Part shown: positions 1 through 6,059 of the stretch, in pieces
How positions within the stretch are numbered: the stretch's first letter is position 1
Layout: every line of letters starts with the position of its first letter
Source: an uncultured Psychrobacillus sp.
GTDB taxonomy: Bacteria; Bacillota; Bacilli; Bacillales_A; Planococcaceae
DNA length: 18,479 nucleotides
Assembly: GCA_934234185.1 (NCBI GenBank)
Contig: CAKQHO010000062.1
Coordinates: 1-18,479, forward strand
Direction: 5' to 3'
Notes under the pieces: model-generated
What the model saw: the letters and a program-made list of their open reading frames with translations, nothing else
Told to the model about the DNA's origin: nothing
Databases searched by the model: none
Program-made: the position numbers and the translations under genes

Positions 1-55
1 CGACAATCCATACCTGAAAAACATAAAAAAAACTCAAAAAACGCATAGAACCAAT
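1..55. repeat. Terminal direct repeat, left copy (probable circular overlap)
   Basis: These 55 bases are identical to 18348-18402. The copies diverge right after the shared ACCAAT: this copy continues into the second arm of a terminator hairpin, the other into an insertion sequence end. The simplest reading is a circular plasmid of about 18,347 bp with a 55-base assembly overlap, plus an IS-containing alternative path. A true second copy elsewhere on a larger replicon cannot be excluded. Confidence 0.8.
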
Positions 56-76
56 GGTCCTATGCGTTTTTTGAGC
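31..76 (-). terminator. Strong intrinsic terminator, minus strand
   Basis: CTCAAAAAACGCATAG (33-48) pairs perfectly with 60-75, with an inner ACC/GGT pair and an AAT loop. On the minus strand the stem is followed by a long T run. It lies just past the stop codon at 94-96, so it probably once terminated the gene whose tail survives there. The IS seen at the window's far end sits in this hairpin's loop, between positions 55 and 56. Confidence 0.8.
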
Positions 77-93
77 TATAAGTTATTCAATTT

Positions 94-207
94 CTAATTT
101 AGTTCTTTTGTATATTCGAATAGCTGCTGCTCATTAATCATCAGTAATTGAAGATCAGACATATTAGTTACTTGTTGGAACATTCTTGCGCTACAAATGA
201 AGCCATC
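94..207 (-). pseudogene. 3' remnant of an unknown gene
   Basis: On the minus strand a frame is open from 207 to a TAG at 94-96. It gives about 37 residues including GFICSARMFQQ and a tail ending in EQQLFEYTKELN. The only ATG (181-183) would give 29 residues, and I see no ribosome site before it. The position right before a strong terminator and the ordinary protein-like composition suggest the C-terminal end of a decayed gene. The parent family is not recognised. A chance frame is the alternative. Confidence 0.35.
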
Positions 208-291
208 TCAGTTTCCACAGAATGGAACCCTTAAATAAAACCGATAGGGGAGGATCGTCACTCTTGATTATGAAGCAGTCGCACGAAAAAC

Positions 292-663
292 TTATTTATC
301 TTTCAAATTTCCCCCGTAATAGTACCTCGCATAGTCCAGTACATCATACAGATTACTGCCTAGACTCTCATACGCTGTCGGATTCGTTTGCTTTACAAAT
401 GCATCTCGAATGTAATGGTAGTATGTATTGTAAAGATTGTTAGCCCACATGATAGCCTGTACCTTGGACTTATCATAGTATCGATATTCTAATGTCATTG
501 TCTTGCGAATTTCCTTTAAGCAAGCCATCGCCTCTTTACGATTTGTTTCTAAGAGGCTCATGCCTTTATTTGCTAGATCATAATAATGCTGCACATGCTC
601 CATGATCTGCTCTTCAGTTACCTGCTCCTTATCAAACAGTAGTACATCATTCCGTAAACTCAT
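292..663 (-). CDS. Hypothetical protein, 123 aa
   Basis: I do not recognise this family. A good ribosome site (GGAGG) lies 10 bases before the ATG. The protein is soluble and rich in Tyr, Leu and Glu, probably all alpha-helical, with a Tyr-rich second half (NNLYNTYYHYI, YARYYYGG). It has no signal peptide or membrane segment. It is monocistronic on the minus strand, about 400 bp from the next gene upstream. An ACTACTGT/ACAGTAGT dyad lies about 50-70 bases before the start and may be an operator or leader hairpin. The shorter plus-strand frame over 222-443 is treated as a shadow because it lacks a convincing ribosome site. Confidence 0.75.
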   Translation of the reverse strand: MSLRNDVLLFDKEQVTEEQIMEHVQHYYDLANKGMSLLETNRKEAMACLKEIRKTMTLEYRYYDKSKVQAIMWANNLYNTYYHYIRDAFVKQTNPTAYESLGSNLYDVLDYARYYYGGNLKDK

Positions 664-710
664 ATTATTAAAACCTCCGAAAATATACTGCTCAGCAAAT
701 GAAAATAGTT

Positions 711-735
711 ACTACTGTACGTTTTGAACAGTAGT
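711..735. promoter_or_regulatory. Inverted repeat upstream of the 123-aa gene
   Basis: ACTACTGT (711-718) and ACAGTAGT (728-735) form a perfect 8-bp dyad around a 9-base centre. It sits in the leader or promoter region of the gene starting at 663. It could be a repressor operator or an RNA hairpin; no T run follows on the minus strand. Confidence 0.45.
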
Positions 736-1009
736 CAAATAGGTTTATCACAAAAGAGTGAAAAACCTCTTGAGAAGCTTGATTATTAGTATAGTAAACA
801 AACCCACCGTTCTCTACGTCGAGTATCTTTTTGAATCTATTAGGATACAGAAGCTGGCTGGGAATCTCGAACCCCTAAATCATTCAAAGCAGTTTACTAA
901 CTTTCTTATTATCTTATTAGGCGCCCTTCACTATATAACTCCGTCTATTAATGGGACAGTGGTATAGATTCGCTCTTAAAATAGTTTTCTAGAGTAAAAC
1001 CATTACAAA
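736..1009. other. Intergenic stretch with no supported gene
   Basis: Between the genes starting at 663 and ending at 1062 I find no supported gene. A 69-codon plus-strand frame from a GTG at 758 has no ribosome site and is probably chance. A GGGGTTCGAGATTCCC stretch (minus strand, near 866-881) faintly resembles a tRNA T-arm but does not fold into a tRNA with its flanks. Confidence 0.5.
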
Positions 1010-1048
1010 CTAAAAAGAACGCTTAGAATCAATTCTGTGCATTTTTAG
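1010..1048 (-). terminator. Imperfect terminator downstream of the 77-aa gene
   Basis: CTAAAAA (1010-1016) pairs with TTTTTAG (1042-1048), with an inner AGAAT/ATTCT stem. It starts 14 bases past the stop of the gene at 1062. Its sequence and the AGCTATA flank resemble the stronger terminator at 31-76, suggesting the two gene ends are related. Confidence 0.5.
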
Positions 1049-1061
1049 AGCTATATACTTT

Positions 1062-1295
1062 TCACTTGTTTAAAGCCCTTAAAATATCTTCTTTTTTTAA
1101 AAGCAATTGCGTTATCTTGTGATCCTTGCCAGAATCTGCAGTCGTCATTACATCAACTGTAACAAAATCGTCATGCGAGGTATTTTCAAACTGTAACCAT
1201 CGATTAGAGACTTCACAAGGAACATATCCTTCCCCGTGTTCATTTATTTTTCTCTGTTTATAAGTAATCGGAATACGTACTATTTTATCGTCCAT
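1062..1295 (-). CDS. Hypothetical protein, 77 aa
   Basis: Family not recognised. I chose the ATG at 1295 because a strong GGAGGAG lies 9-10 bases before it. A TTG six codons further out would place the ribosome site inside the gene. The protein starts MDDKIVRIPITYKQRKI and ends in a basic helix (LLLKKEDILRALNK). It has alternating beta-like segments and no membrane segment. It lies just downstream of the rep gene on the same strand, about 120 bp away, so readthrough is possible. Possibly a small plasmid accessory or regulatory protein, but nothing here shows a function. Confidence 0.7.
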   Translation of the reverse strand: MDDKIVRIPITYKQRKINEHGEGYVPCEVSNRWLQFENTSHDDFVTVDVMTTADSGKDHKITQLLLKKEDILRALNK

Positions 1296-1413
1296 TACCA
1301 GACACTCCTCCAAAAGCCTATATTTCGTTTTTAAGACATTTTATGTGTTTTGGTACCTTTCGTATTCGGGAATAGTTTTATAGATAAATTTGCCCGCAAA
1401 ATGAACGAATAAG

Positions 1414-2427
1414 TTACCCGTTTGATGACTTCTTGTATTTCTCTTTCAATTTAGCTTGCAATTTCTCTTTTCTTTCAAGAAAATCTGGGTTCGTTTCTTC
1501 TGGAGCTTTCTGAACTTTAGCAGCAGCTTGTTGACTAGGTATCCATTCTGGAACAATTTCTTCTCTAACTGGTTTGGATCCAATAGCTAATTTCTTTTCA
1601 GCAACTTCATTTTGTTTTTCGCGGTTACGTTTCAACCAATTATTTAACACATTTTCAAAATCATTTGGAGCTTGGTCCATCTTCTGCAGCAATGCATTTA
1701 AGACATATGTGTATTCGCTTAACGTGTATGTATCTTTAACTGAATGGTAATGTAATTCAATATTTTGCATATCAATTTTAAATTCAATTAATCTATCTAT
1801 CTGTTTTTGTAAAACAGTTTTTATTGATACAGGTAAATCTAGTGTTTCTATTTCTTCTTTGATAGATAGATTAAATCTATCTTTAGTATTGTTTAAATTA
1901 GTATTAGTAGAATTAGTATTATTAATATACTGATTTTCCGTATCCCGATTTTCCGTATCCTGATTTTCAGGAAGTGGATTTTCTTCCGTATCCTGATTTT
2001 CAGGAACCGGAGATTTTTCTTGATTTTGCGCCGTTTTTTCAACTTCTTTCTTTCTACTCTTGTCTGCATTGATAACCGCAAATTTATTGTCTTTGTATTC
2101 GGATAAAGCTAAGACGACGTCTTCTTTGCTATCAGAAAAGACATAGACCATCTTTTCAAAACGGCCGGTTTTTTCGTCCATTATTTCAACTCTAGCAAAA
2201 TAGCCATGTTCGATTAATTTATTAACCAATTTATATTGAGCGTCACGACCATTAGCTGAACGTTTGATAATCTCCTTCATGTTAGTATTCCAGTCGGCAC
2301 TATTTGATAAGAAAACAGCCAATAGGCCCTTTTCTTGTAATGTTAGCTCCGGATTATTGATTACCTCGTTGCTGATCATAGTGAAGCTGCTTCGTCTTAC
2401 GTTTCTAAATTCTTCTCTTTTTGCCAT
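1414..2427 (-). CDS. Plasmid replication initiator, winged-helix/DnaD-like
   Basis: A likely replication initiator of 337 aa, with AAAGGAG 8 bases before the ATG. Residues about 12-80 (LTLQEKGLLAVFLSNSADWN, then EHGYFARV) match the N-terminal winged-helix layout of HTH_36/DnaD-type plasmid and phage initiators. Residues about 120-185 are a low-complexity linker with ENQDT/ENRDT repeats and an Asn/Thr-rich run typical of such proteins. The C-terminal third is helical with a very basic end. The DNA encoding the linker holds direct repeats beside an AT-rich tract, a plausible origin. The leader carries a probable antisense RNA, which supports copy-control of a rep gene. It is not a classic RepA_N protein by sequence. 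The exact family is uncertain; the role is fairly secure from context. Confidence 0.75.
   Translation of the reverse strand: MAKREEFRNVRRSSFTMISNEVINNPELTLQEKGLLAVFLSNSADWNTNMKEIIKRSANGRDAQYKLVNKLIEHGYFARVEIMDEKTGRFEKMVYVFSDSKEDVVLALSEYKDNKFAVINADKSRKKEVEKTAQNQEKSPVPENQDTEENPLPENQDTENRDTENQYINNTNSTNTNLNNTKDRFNLSIKEEIETLDLPVSIKTVLQKQIDRLIEFKIDMQNIELHYHSVKDTYTLSEYTYVLNALLQKMDQAPNDFENVLNNWLKRNREKQNEVAEKKLAIGSKPVREEIVPEWIPSQQAAAKVQKAPEETNPDFLERKEKLQAKLKEKYKKSSNG
1880..2010. other. Candidate replication origin inside the rep gene
   Basis: A GATTTTCCGTATCC unit repeats back to back at 1932-1945 and 1947-1960 (15-bp period). Related copies follow at 1962-1993 and 1995-2010 that carry GATTTTCAGGAA. 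Next to them, about 1880-1930 is an almost pure A/T tract with a repeated ATTAGTA. Direct repeats beside an unwinding-prone tract inside the initiator gene is how several theta plasmids arrange their origin. The repeats are visible; the origin role is inferred. They may instead only reflect a repetitive linker peptide. Confidence 0.45.
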
Positions 2428-2476
2428 TTTGATTGCTCCTTTTAGTCATTTGGATTTTTTTAGACTGGAAAGGAAC

Positions 2477-2523
2477 GTGTACCTGTGCTATATTAATAGC
2501 AACAAAATATGAAAAGGGTACAC
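2477..2523 (-). promoter_or_regulatory. Rep leader hairpin
   Basis: GTGTACC (2477-2483) and GGTACAC (2517-2523) form a perfect 7-bp stem enclosing a second small dyad, GCTATTAATATAGC (2487-2500). It lies in the leader of the rep mRNA, between the antisense hairpin and the rep ribosome site, where an alternative fold could control translation or readthrough. The inner part also holds the antisense promoter. Confidence 0.5.
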
Positions 2524-2580
2524 GAATCCCTTGTCTAAAAAACTCTGTTGGTCGCCAAACCTTATAGCAGAGTTTTTTTA
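2501..2580 (+). ncRNA. Probable counter-transcribed antisense RNA controlling rep
   Basis: An 11-bp perfect stem, AAAAAACTCTG (2537-2547) with 2568-2578, ends in a T run at 2573-2579 and looks like a terminator on the plus strand, antisense to the rep leader. The loop carries TTGGTCGCCAA. On the sense strand this reads TTTGGCGACCAA and contains the UUGGCG-type (YUNR) loop used for fast pairing by many plasmid copy-control RNAs. An extended -10 (TGC then TATATT, 2486-2494) on the plus strand would start transcription near 2501. Start and length are estimates. The same hairpin would also act as an attenuator in the rep mRNA. Confidence 0.65.
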
Positions 2581-2690
2581 TTATCTATAATTCTAGCACG
2601 CAAAATAGTACGTTTCTACTCCATTAGTAGAAAAGGAGTAATTCTTCACTCTTTTTGAGAAAAAAAGGATTTGCACCATGTATTTCTTCC

Positions 2691-2993
2691 TTATTTGCAG
2701 CTGCTTGTTATACTTTCTTTAATCCCATTATTAAGAACTACATGTACCGATTGCTGATCCTTTGTTAATCTTTGCATGGTGTGATGCATTAGTTCTGACA
2801 ATATTCGTGTTTTACGATGAAATTCGAAGAAATAAGCTGCTGGATCTTCCCCTTTATAAGCAACATCGTCCATATCTTCTCTTAATTGCGATAGCTCAGC
2901 TTCAATGTCATTTAATACTCCTACATTTGCAGCGATTTTATCTAATTGTTCATCCATTTCCAGTGTGAAATCTGTAATCAATTGTTCCGCCAT
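2691..2993 (-). CDS. Hypothetical protein, 100 aa
   Basis: Family not recognised. The ATG at 2993 was chosen because GGGGG lies 7 bases before it. Twenty further in-frame codons exist upstream but have no ribosome site. The protein (MAEQLITDFTLEMDEQLDK...) is acidic and helical in the first half, with likely coiled-coil heptads around residues 15-40, and ends in a short basic stretch. It is transcribed divergently from the Xre-like regulator gene, and the shared intergenic region holds a cluster of TTCGTTT operators, so the regulator probably controls it. Confidence 0.7.
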   Translation of the reverse strand: MAEQLITDFTLEMDEQLDKIAANVGVLNDIEAELSQLREDMDDVAYKGEDPAAYFFEFHRKTRILSELMHHTMQRLTKDQQSVHVVLNNGIKESITSSCK

Positions 2994-3069
2994 TTTTAAT
3001 CCCCCTAGTACATAGTGTAATTTGTGATGAATAAAACCTCTTATATTTTCCATTTTCTATACGTATATT

Positions 3070-3155
3070 AAAACGAAATATTCGTTTTGTCAAACTATAA
3101 TTCGTTTTATATTTAAATATTCGTTTGTTAATGATAAAATGTTCTTAAAAACGAA
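3070..3155. promoter_or_regulatory. Operator cluster between divergent genes (TTCGTTT sites)
   Basis: AAAACGAA-ATA-TTCGTTTT (3070-3088) is a perfect 8-bp dyad. Further half-sites follow: TTCGTTTT at 3101-3108, TTCGTTTG at 3120-3127, and the inverted AAAACGAA at 3148-3155 just before the regulator's ribosome site. The direct half-sites are 19-20 bp apart, about two helical turns. This is the typical look of an autoregulated operator for the Xre-like protein encoded from 3169. Confidence 0.65.
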
Positions 3156-3168
3156 TAGAGGGACTAAA

Positions 3169-3396
3169 GTGAAAAGGATTAGTTTGTGCGAAACAAGTAT
3201 TAAATCTTCAGTAAGATTAATGATGGAGAACAGTGAATACGATCAATTTCAAAAGATAGCAGAAACATTAGGAGTTAAGAAAACTACATTTCAATCAGCT
3301 TTGGATAACGGAACTTTGAGAATTCGAGATCTTGGTAAAGTAGCAGAATTACTGGGCTATGAAATAATTTTAGAAAAGAAGAACGCTGTCGAATAA
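3169..3396 (+). CDS. Small Xre/Cro-like transcriptional regulator
   Basis: A 75-aa protein with a helix-turn-helix core of about residues 19-60: FQKIAETLGVKKTTFQSAL fits the first helices and recognition helix, and LGKVAELLGYEI is the classic closing helix of Xre-family domains. I chose the GTG at 3169 because AGAGGG lies 6 bases before it. An ATG ten codons earlier lacks a ribosome site and would overlap an operator half-site. It most likely represses its own promoter and the divergent 100-aa gene through the TTCGTTT cluster. Its 3' end runs into a terminator shared with the convergent small gene. Confidence 0.75.
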   Translation: MKRISLCETSIKSSVRLMMENSEYDQFQKIAETLGVKKTTFQSALDNGTLRIRDLGKVAELLGYEIILEKKNAVE

Positions 3397-3413
3397 GTAA
3401 AACAGCGTTCTTT
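3379..3413. terminator. Bidirectional terminator
   Basis: AAGAACGCTGT (3379-3389) pairs with ACAGCGTTCTT (3402-3412). The stem carries A runs and T runs on both sides, and the stop codon of the Xre-like gene (3394-3396) lies in its loop. It can serve both the plus-strand regulator and the convergent 31-aa peptide gene that ends at 3422. Confidence 0.75.
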
Positions 3414-3421
3414 AGTGGAAA

Positions 3422-3517
3422 CTATTCATTTTTATTTGTTGTTATTTTGTCATAGATTGTGATAAAAGCAGCGATAACTCCAATTGAAGTTCCGATTGCA
3501 TTTAGAATGTCATGCAT
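3422..3517 (-). CDS. Small hydrophobic peptide, 31 aa
   Basis: An excellent ribosome site (AAAGGAG, 8 bases before the ATG) precedes a 31-codon frame. The peptide starts MHDILNAIG, has a membrane-spanning stretch around residues 4-22 (including IGVIAAFITIY), and ends in a hydrophilic tail, DKITTNKNE. Size, single membrane helix and polar tail resemble Bacillota type I toxins such as TxpA/BsrG, or small membrane modulators. The sequence does not match one I can name. A convergent terminator follows it directly. Any antitoxin RNA is not evident. Confidence 0.6.
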   Translation of the reverse strand: MHDILNAIGTSIGVIAAFITIYDKITTNKNE

Positions 3518-3616
3518 ATTATCATCTCCTTTCCAATGTGTGTTGAGTCTGGCATTACTGAAAGTCATACCAAGCGAAGAAATTCCCCCTTTTGGTAGTA
3601 AGAGGGGGCCGTGAAC

Positions 3617-3646
3617 AAAAAAAAAGCACTGGATTTCTCCAGAGCT
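3617..3646 (-). terminator. Intrinsic terminator after the integrase operon
   Basis: On the minus strand AGCTCTGGA-GAAA-TCCAGTGCT forms a tight stem followed by nine T (3617-3625). It lies about 50 bases past the stop of the gene at 3695 and closes the two-gene recombinase operon. Confidence 0.85.
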
Positions 3647-3694
3647 TAAAAATGTCCCTTAATAGATTGTTCATTTAAAACTAGCAAAAAATGT

Positions 3695-4048
3695 TCATTT
3701 TTGAGATTTCTCTTCTAAATCCGGTAAAATCGACATGTTAATTTGAAGGTAATTACTAACTTGAACCATCCAACCGTTATACTTGTTTGAGTAGTCACAG
3801 CGCTCAAATTGATACGGATATACTGCAGGTAGAAACGATCGTTTCAATTCCTCCAAAACTTCTGTTATTGGCAAATCCCCCGGTATGTTTTGCACAGCAT
3901 AAACTTTGTAATGAGACATACGGTTATAATCATATCCCTCACGTATAAAGTCTCTCCTCGGACCTTTTCCTTGAGAATGCCTTTTCCATGAAATAAGCAT
4001 TTCTTGCAACCTTTGTATTTCTTGTTGATATTCTTTTTCTGTTCTCAT
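3695..4048 (-). CDS. Hypothetical protein coupled to the integrase, 117 aa
   Basis: Family not recognised. The ATG at 4048 overlaps the integrase stop codon in an ATGA arrangement, so translation is probably coupled; GGGG lies about 10 bases before it. The protein begins with a basic coiled-coil-like helix (RTEKEYQQEIQRLQEML), then a mixed segment rich in Tyr and Arg (about residues 30-95, with QFERCDYSNKYNGWMVQV), and ends acidic. No catalytic motif is visible. Tight coupling suggests a recombinase accessory role, such as a directionality or DNA-binding factor, but this is inference. Confidence 0.7.
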   Translation of the reverse strand: MRTEKEYQQEIQRLQEMLISWKRHSQGKGPRRDFIREGYDYNRMSHYKVYAVQNIPGDLPITEVLEELKRSFLPAVYPYQFERCDYSNKYNGWMVQVSNYLQINMSILPDLEEKSQK

Positions 4049-5085
4049 TCGAACATTACCCCTTTCATATACACTTCGCATAAATCCATACGGCCCTTTC
4101 CGTGACCGAGGTATTCATGGATTAAATCCACAACTTCATTGACTTGTTTGTACAATGGACGTTCTGCAGCAATGACTAAATAATCTTTTCTGTAACCGGC
4201 TGCTTTATTTTCTAACATTCGTTGGATCATGGAGACGCCCTCTTTTTCTATCCCACGCCGTTCCAGTTCTAACCTAAGCATTTCGCGCGCATAAGTGTGC
4301 CGGTACCCGTGAGAACCTTTACCGACTCCGGCCCGATAATATGCATTCTTTACGCTGTTATAAGTTAATGGTGAAATAAATTGATGCAGTTGCTTGTCTT
4401 TTATTAGTTCATGAATGCGTTCTTCATGAATCGGATGACATAACGCTTTGCGCGGTCTGCCGCCTTTCGTAACACCTTTAGCCTTATTAATAGCGTTCTT
4501 GTCATCCACAGCAACCCAATATAAACGACCGTTACGCTCTTCGATATGAGCCACTCTCGATTTAGCCGCTTCCTTTAGACGTAAACCGAAAGCTATTTGT
4601 AAATCAGAGGCTATACGTGCGTTCTCCGACATATTCTTATAAAACAATTCCAACTCATGAATGTTGTAAGAACGGTCTTTTGGCTTCTCTTTTTCGTCCG
4701 CCATTATTATCCGTTCGGACGGTACCCAATCACGCAATTTCATTCCTTTTTCAATTGAAATCTTATCCATCCCTTTGGCTAACAGTCGTAAATTGGTTTC
4801 CACATTGATTATGTGGCCAATCGATAAACCTTTATTTCGTAAATGCTCAATGTAATTGCGATAGTGCGCTCGTTTTAACTTGAATAGATCATCGACCGCC
4901 TTTTCATTCTGCAACCAATCAGCAAAATTTTGCGAGGCTGATAACGCATGTTTCATTTGGCTAATAGAATGAATGCCTGTATCCATCTTGTTATCACGAT
5001 GTTCTTTTTTAGATTGATTAATAAAATTAATGCTTTTTAATGCTTTTTCAACTTGATATTTCAGTCGATTCCCGGCTTTGCTCAT
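4045..5085 (-). CDS. Tyrosine recombinase / integrase, 346 aa
   Basis: A site-specific recombinase of the lambda-integrase/Xer superfamily. The catalytic set is visible: Arg169 (AFGLRLKEA), a Lys in the beta-turn region near 204-207 (KGVTKGGR), His259-x-x-Arg262 (SHGYRHT), His328 (YLGHG) and the nucleophile Tyr339 (EVYMKG). Residues about 35-115 form an SAM-like core-binding domain. The ATG at 5085 has AAAGGAG 8 bases upstream; the frame's longer 5' extension is unlikely to be used. It overlaps the 117-aa partner gene by 4 bp. Target site unknown. The hairpin-rich stretch just upstream (5160-5400) is a natural place for its recombination site. Likely roles are dimer resolution or integration. 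Confidence 0.9.
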   Translation of the reverse strand: MSKAGNRLKYQVEKALKSINFINQSKKEHRDNKMDTGIHSISQMKHALSASQNFADWLQNEKAVDDLFKLKRAHYRNYIEHLRNKGLSIGHIINVETNLRLLAKGMDKISIEKGMKLRDWVPSERIIMADEKEKPKDRSYNIHELELFYKNMSENARIASDLQIAFGLRLKEAAKSRVAHIEERNGRLYWVAVDDKNAINKAKGVTKGGRPRKALCHPIHEERIHELIKDKQLHQFISPLTYNSVKNAYYRAGVGKGSHGYRHTYAREMLRLELERRGIEKEGVSMIQRMLENKAAGYRKDYLVIAAERPLYKQVNEVVDLIHEYLGHGKGRMDLCEVYMKGVMFE

Positions 5086-5159
5086 AGATAGCTCCTTTCT
5101 AGAAAATTGTACAAAACCCCTATTTTCCTTACATGTAGTCATAAGGTGACGCATGGTAG

Positions 5160-5410
5160 AGCGTTCTTATGGCGGTATTGTCATGTAAGAATTAAAGCCC
5201 GATGGCCAGCGCCTTCTCAAAGCGACGCTTCTTTTGTGGTGCCATGACACACCACGGTTTACAGCAAGCTATTACGTTTTAAAGTGCGTTACCACCACGA
5301 GATCGCCACAACCTAGCTATAGTTGTGACTGCATCTATAAATCCCAAAATCAGAGCAACGGCTATACGATTCCGACCACACATGAGTTAGGCAACGGCAC
5401 GATCATGCAA
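5160..5410. other. Hairpin-rich non-coding region upstream of the integrase
   Basis: No supported gene lies here. The base composition is richer in G/C than the flanks and several perfect dyads are visible: GTGGTG/CACCAC around 5236-5255 and CACAAC/GTTGTG around 5308-5328. There are also two copies of GCAACGGC (5355 and 5391 areas). This could be the integrase attachment region, a decayed mobile element or a structured RNA. A plus-strand 69-codon frame across it lacks a ribosome site and is not called. Confidence 0.4.
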
Positions 5411-5515
5411 TGGATTTCTATATATAAAATTAAAATTGGATAATACTTAATTTCTTTTTCCTTCAGACCAAGTCTGTTTCATAACATCAACCCCCGTTTT
5501 CTTAATTTTGGAACG

Positions 5516-5605
5516 CAAAAAAGCCACCCTTTGAACTCTGGACCTACTACTCCCTGCTTACTAGCAGATTTGTTGTTTGTGGACACCCAGAGCCAAAGAA
5601 TGGCT
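5516..5605 (-). ncRNA. Long structured RNA / large terminator-like stem
   Basis: The arms 5522-5541 and 5587-5605 can form about 19 base pairs on the minus-strand RNA, with one bulge, followed at once by six U (5517-5522). Several pairs are G-U wobbles only if the RNA is read from the minus strand; the plus strand would have A-C mismatches there. That points to a minus-strand RNA rather than a DNA element. The 45-base loop holds a second hairpin, CTGCT-AGTA-AGCAG. No known RNA family is recognised. It may be the 3' end of a small RNA or an unusually large terminator. Confidence 0.5.
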
Positions 5606-5628
5606 GTTATTGATTTATATAAACACAA

Positions 5629-5642
5629 AGAGCAGCTGCTCT
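5629..5642. repeat. 14-bp perfect palindrome
   Basis: AGAGCAGCTGCTCT is a perfect palindrome upstream (minus-strand sense) of the large stem at 5516-5605. It could be an operator or part of the same RNA. Confidence 0.4.
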
Positions 5643-5665
5643 CACTGTGATTTTTTTAGAGCATA

Positions 5666-5690
5666 CAAAAAAGCCTCATTCATAGGCTTT
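5666..5690 (-). terminator. Terminator after a gene remnant
   Basis: AAAGCCT (5670-5676) pairs with AGGCTTT (5684-5690), with a T run on the minus strand. The remnant's stop codon (5676-5678) lies in it, the usual arrangement for a real gene end. Confidence 0.65.
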
Positions 5691-5795
5691 GTTTTCTAAA
5701 TATGGCCAGACTGATAGCGTATCAGTTTTTTCGTTTTCATAAGCCCCAAAGGCTTTCATCTGTTCATAACCGCTGCCTCCATCGTTGGTGGCGCA
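5676..5795 (-). pseudogene. C-terminal remnant of an unknown protein
   Basis: About 39 codons on the minus strand read as a believable protein tail, including GGSGYEQMKAFGAYENEKTD and ending in LSVWPYLENKAYE with the stop inside a terminator. Upstream the frame stays open to about 5852, but that part is A/T noise without a start codon, so the 5' part of the gene has been lost. The parent family is not recognised. An ACTGATA/TATCAGT dyad followed by T6 at 5710-5731 falls within it. Confidence 0.5.
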
Positions 5796-6020
5796 AAATA
5801 AAAATAAAATAAATTGGTATATAAAAATGTTACTACATACCCGATTGGTATTTCAAGGCATTATATAAAAAAAGTACCAGATATTTCAGGAATCTTTGAT
5901 TTCTAGATTTACCGAACATATGAGTCCTCCCCTCTTCAATCACTTGATTGAAAAAAATTGCACACATCGACAGGCTGTACAAATTAAGGCAGAAACGGAC
6001 TAATTCCACTTGTAATAAAT
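5796..6020. other. Non-coding, AT-rich
   Basis: No gene is supported. The stretch carries A/T-rich sequence and no clear repeat or dyad beyond short chance ones such as TCAATCACTTGATTGA near 5937. Confidence 0.4.
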
Positions 6021-6055
6021 AAAAAAAGCGCCCTATTTCGAGTAAGGCGCTTTTT
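6021..6055. terminator. Bidirectional terminator after the KfrA-like gene
   Basis: AAAAAGCGCC (6023-6032) pairs with GGCGCTTTTT (6046-6055), with T runs on either strand. It starts 5 bases past the stop of the coiled-coil gene. Confidence 0.8.
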
Positions 6056-6059
6056 CGTA

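Noticed and set aside
222..443. 73-codon plus-strand frame opposite the 123-aa gene
   Set aside because: No ribosome site, and it overlaps a better-supported minus-strand gene.
866..881. GGGGTTCGAGATTCCC on the minus strand, like a tRNA T-arm
   Set aside because: The stem is one pair short, and no acceptor, D or anticodon arm can be placed around it.
758..967. A 69-codon plus-strand frame in the 664-1061 gap
   Set aside because: It starts at GTG without a ribosome site and has no recognisable domain; probably chance.
5234..5443. 69-codon plus-strand frame upstream of the integrase
   Set aside because: It has no ribosome site, and the sequence is better explained by dyads.
5710..5731. Plus-strand terminator (ACTGATA/TATCAGT then T6)
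   Set aside because: It looks like one, but no plus-strand gene precedes it and the same bases encode part of the remnant's protein tail; left as a note only.
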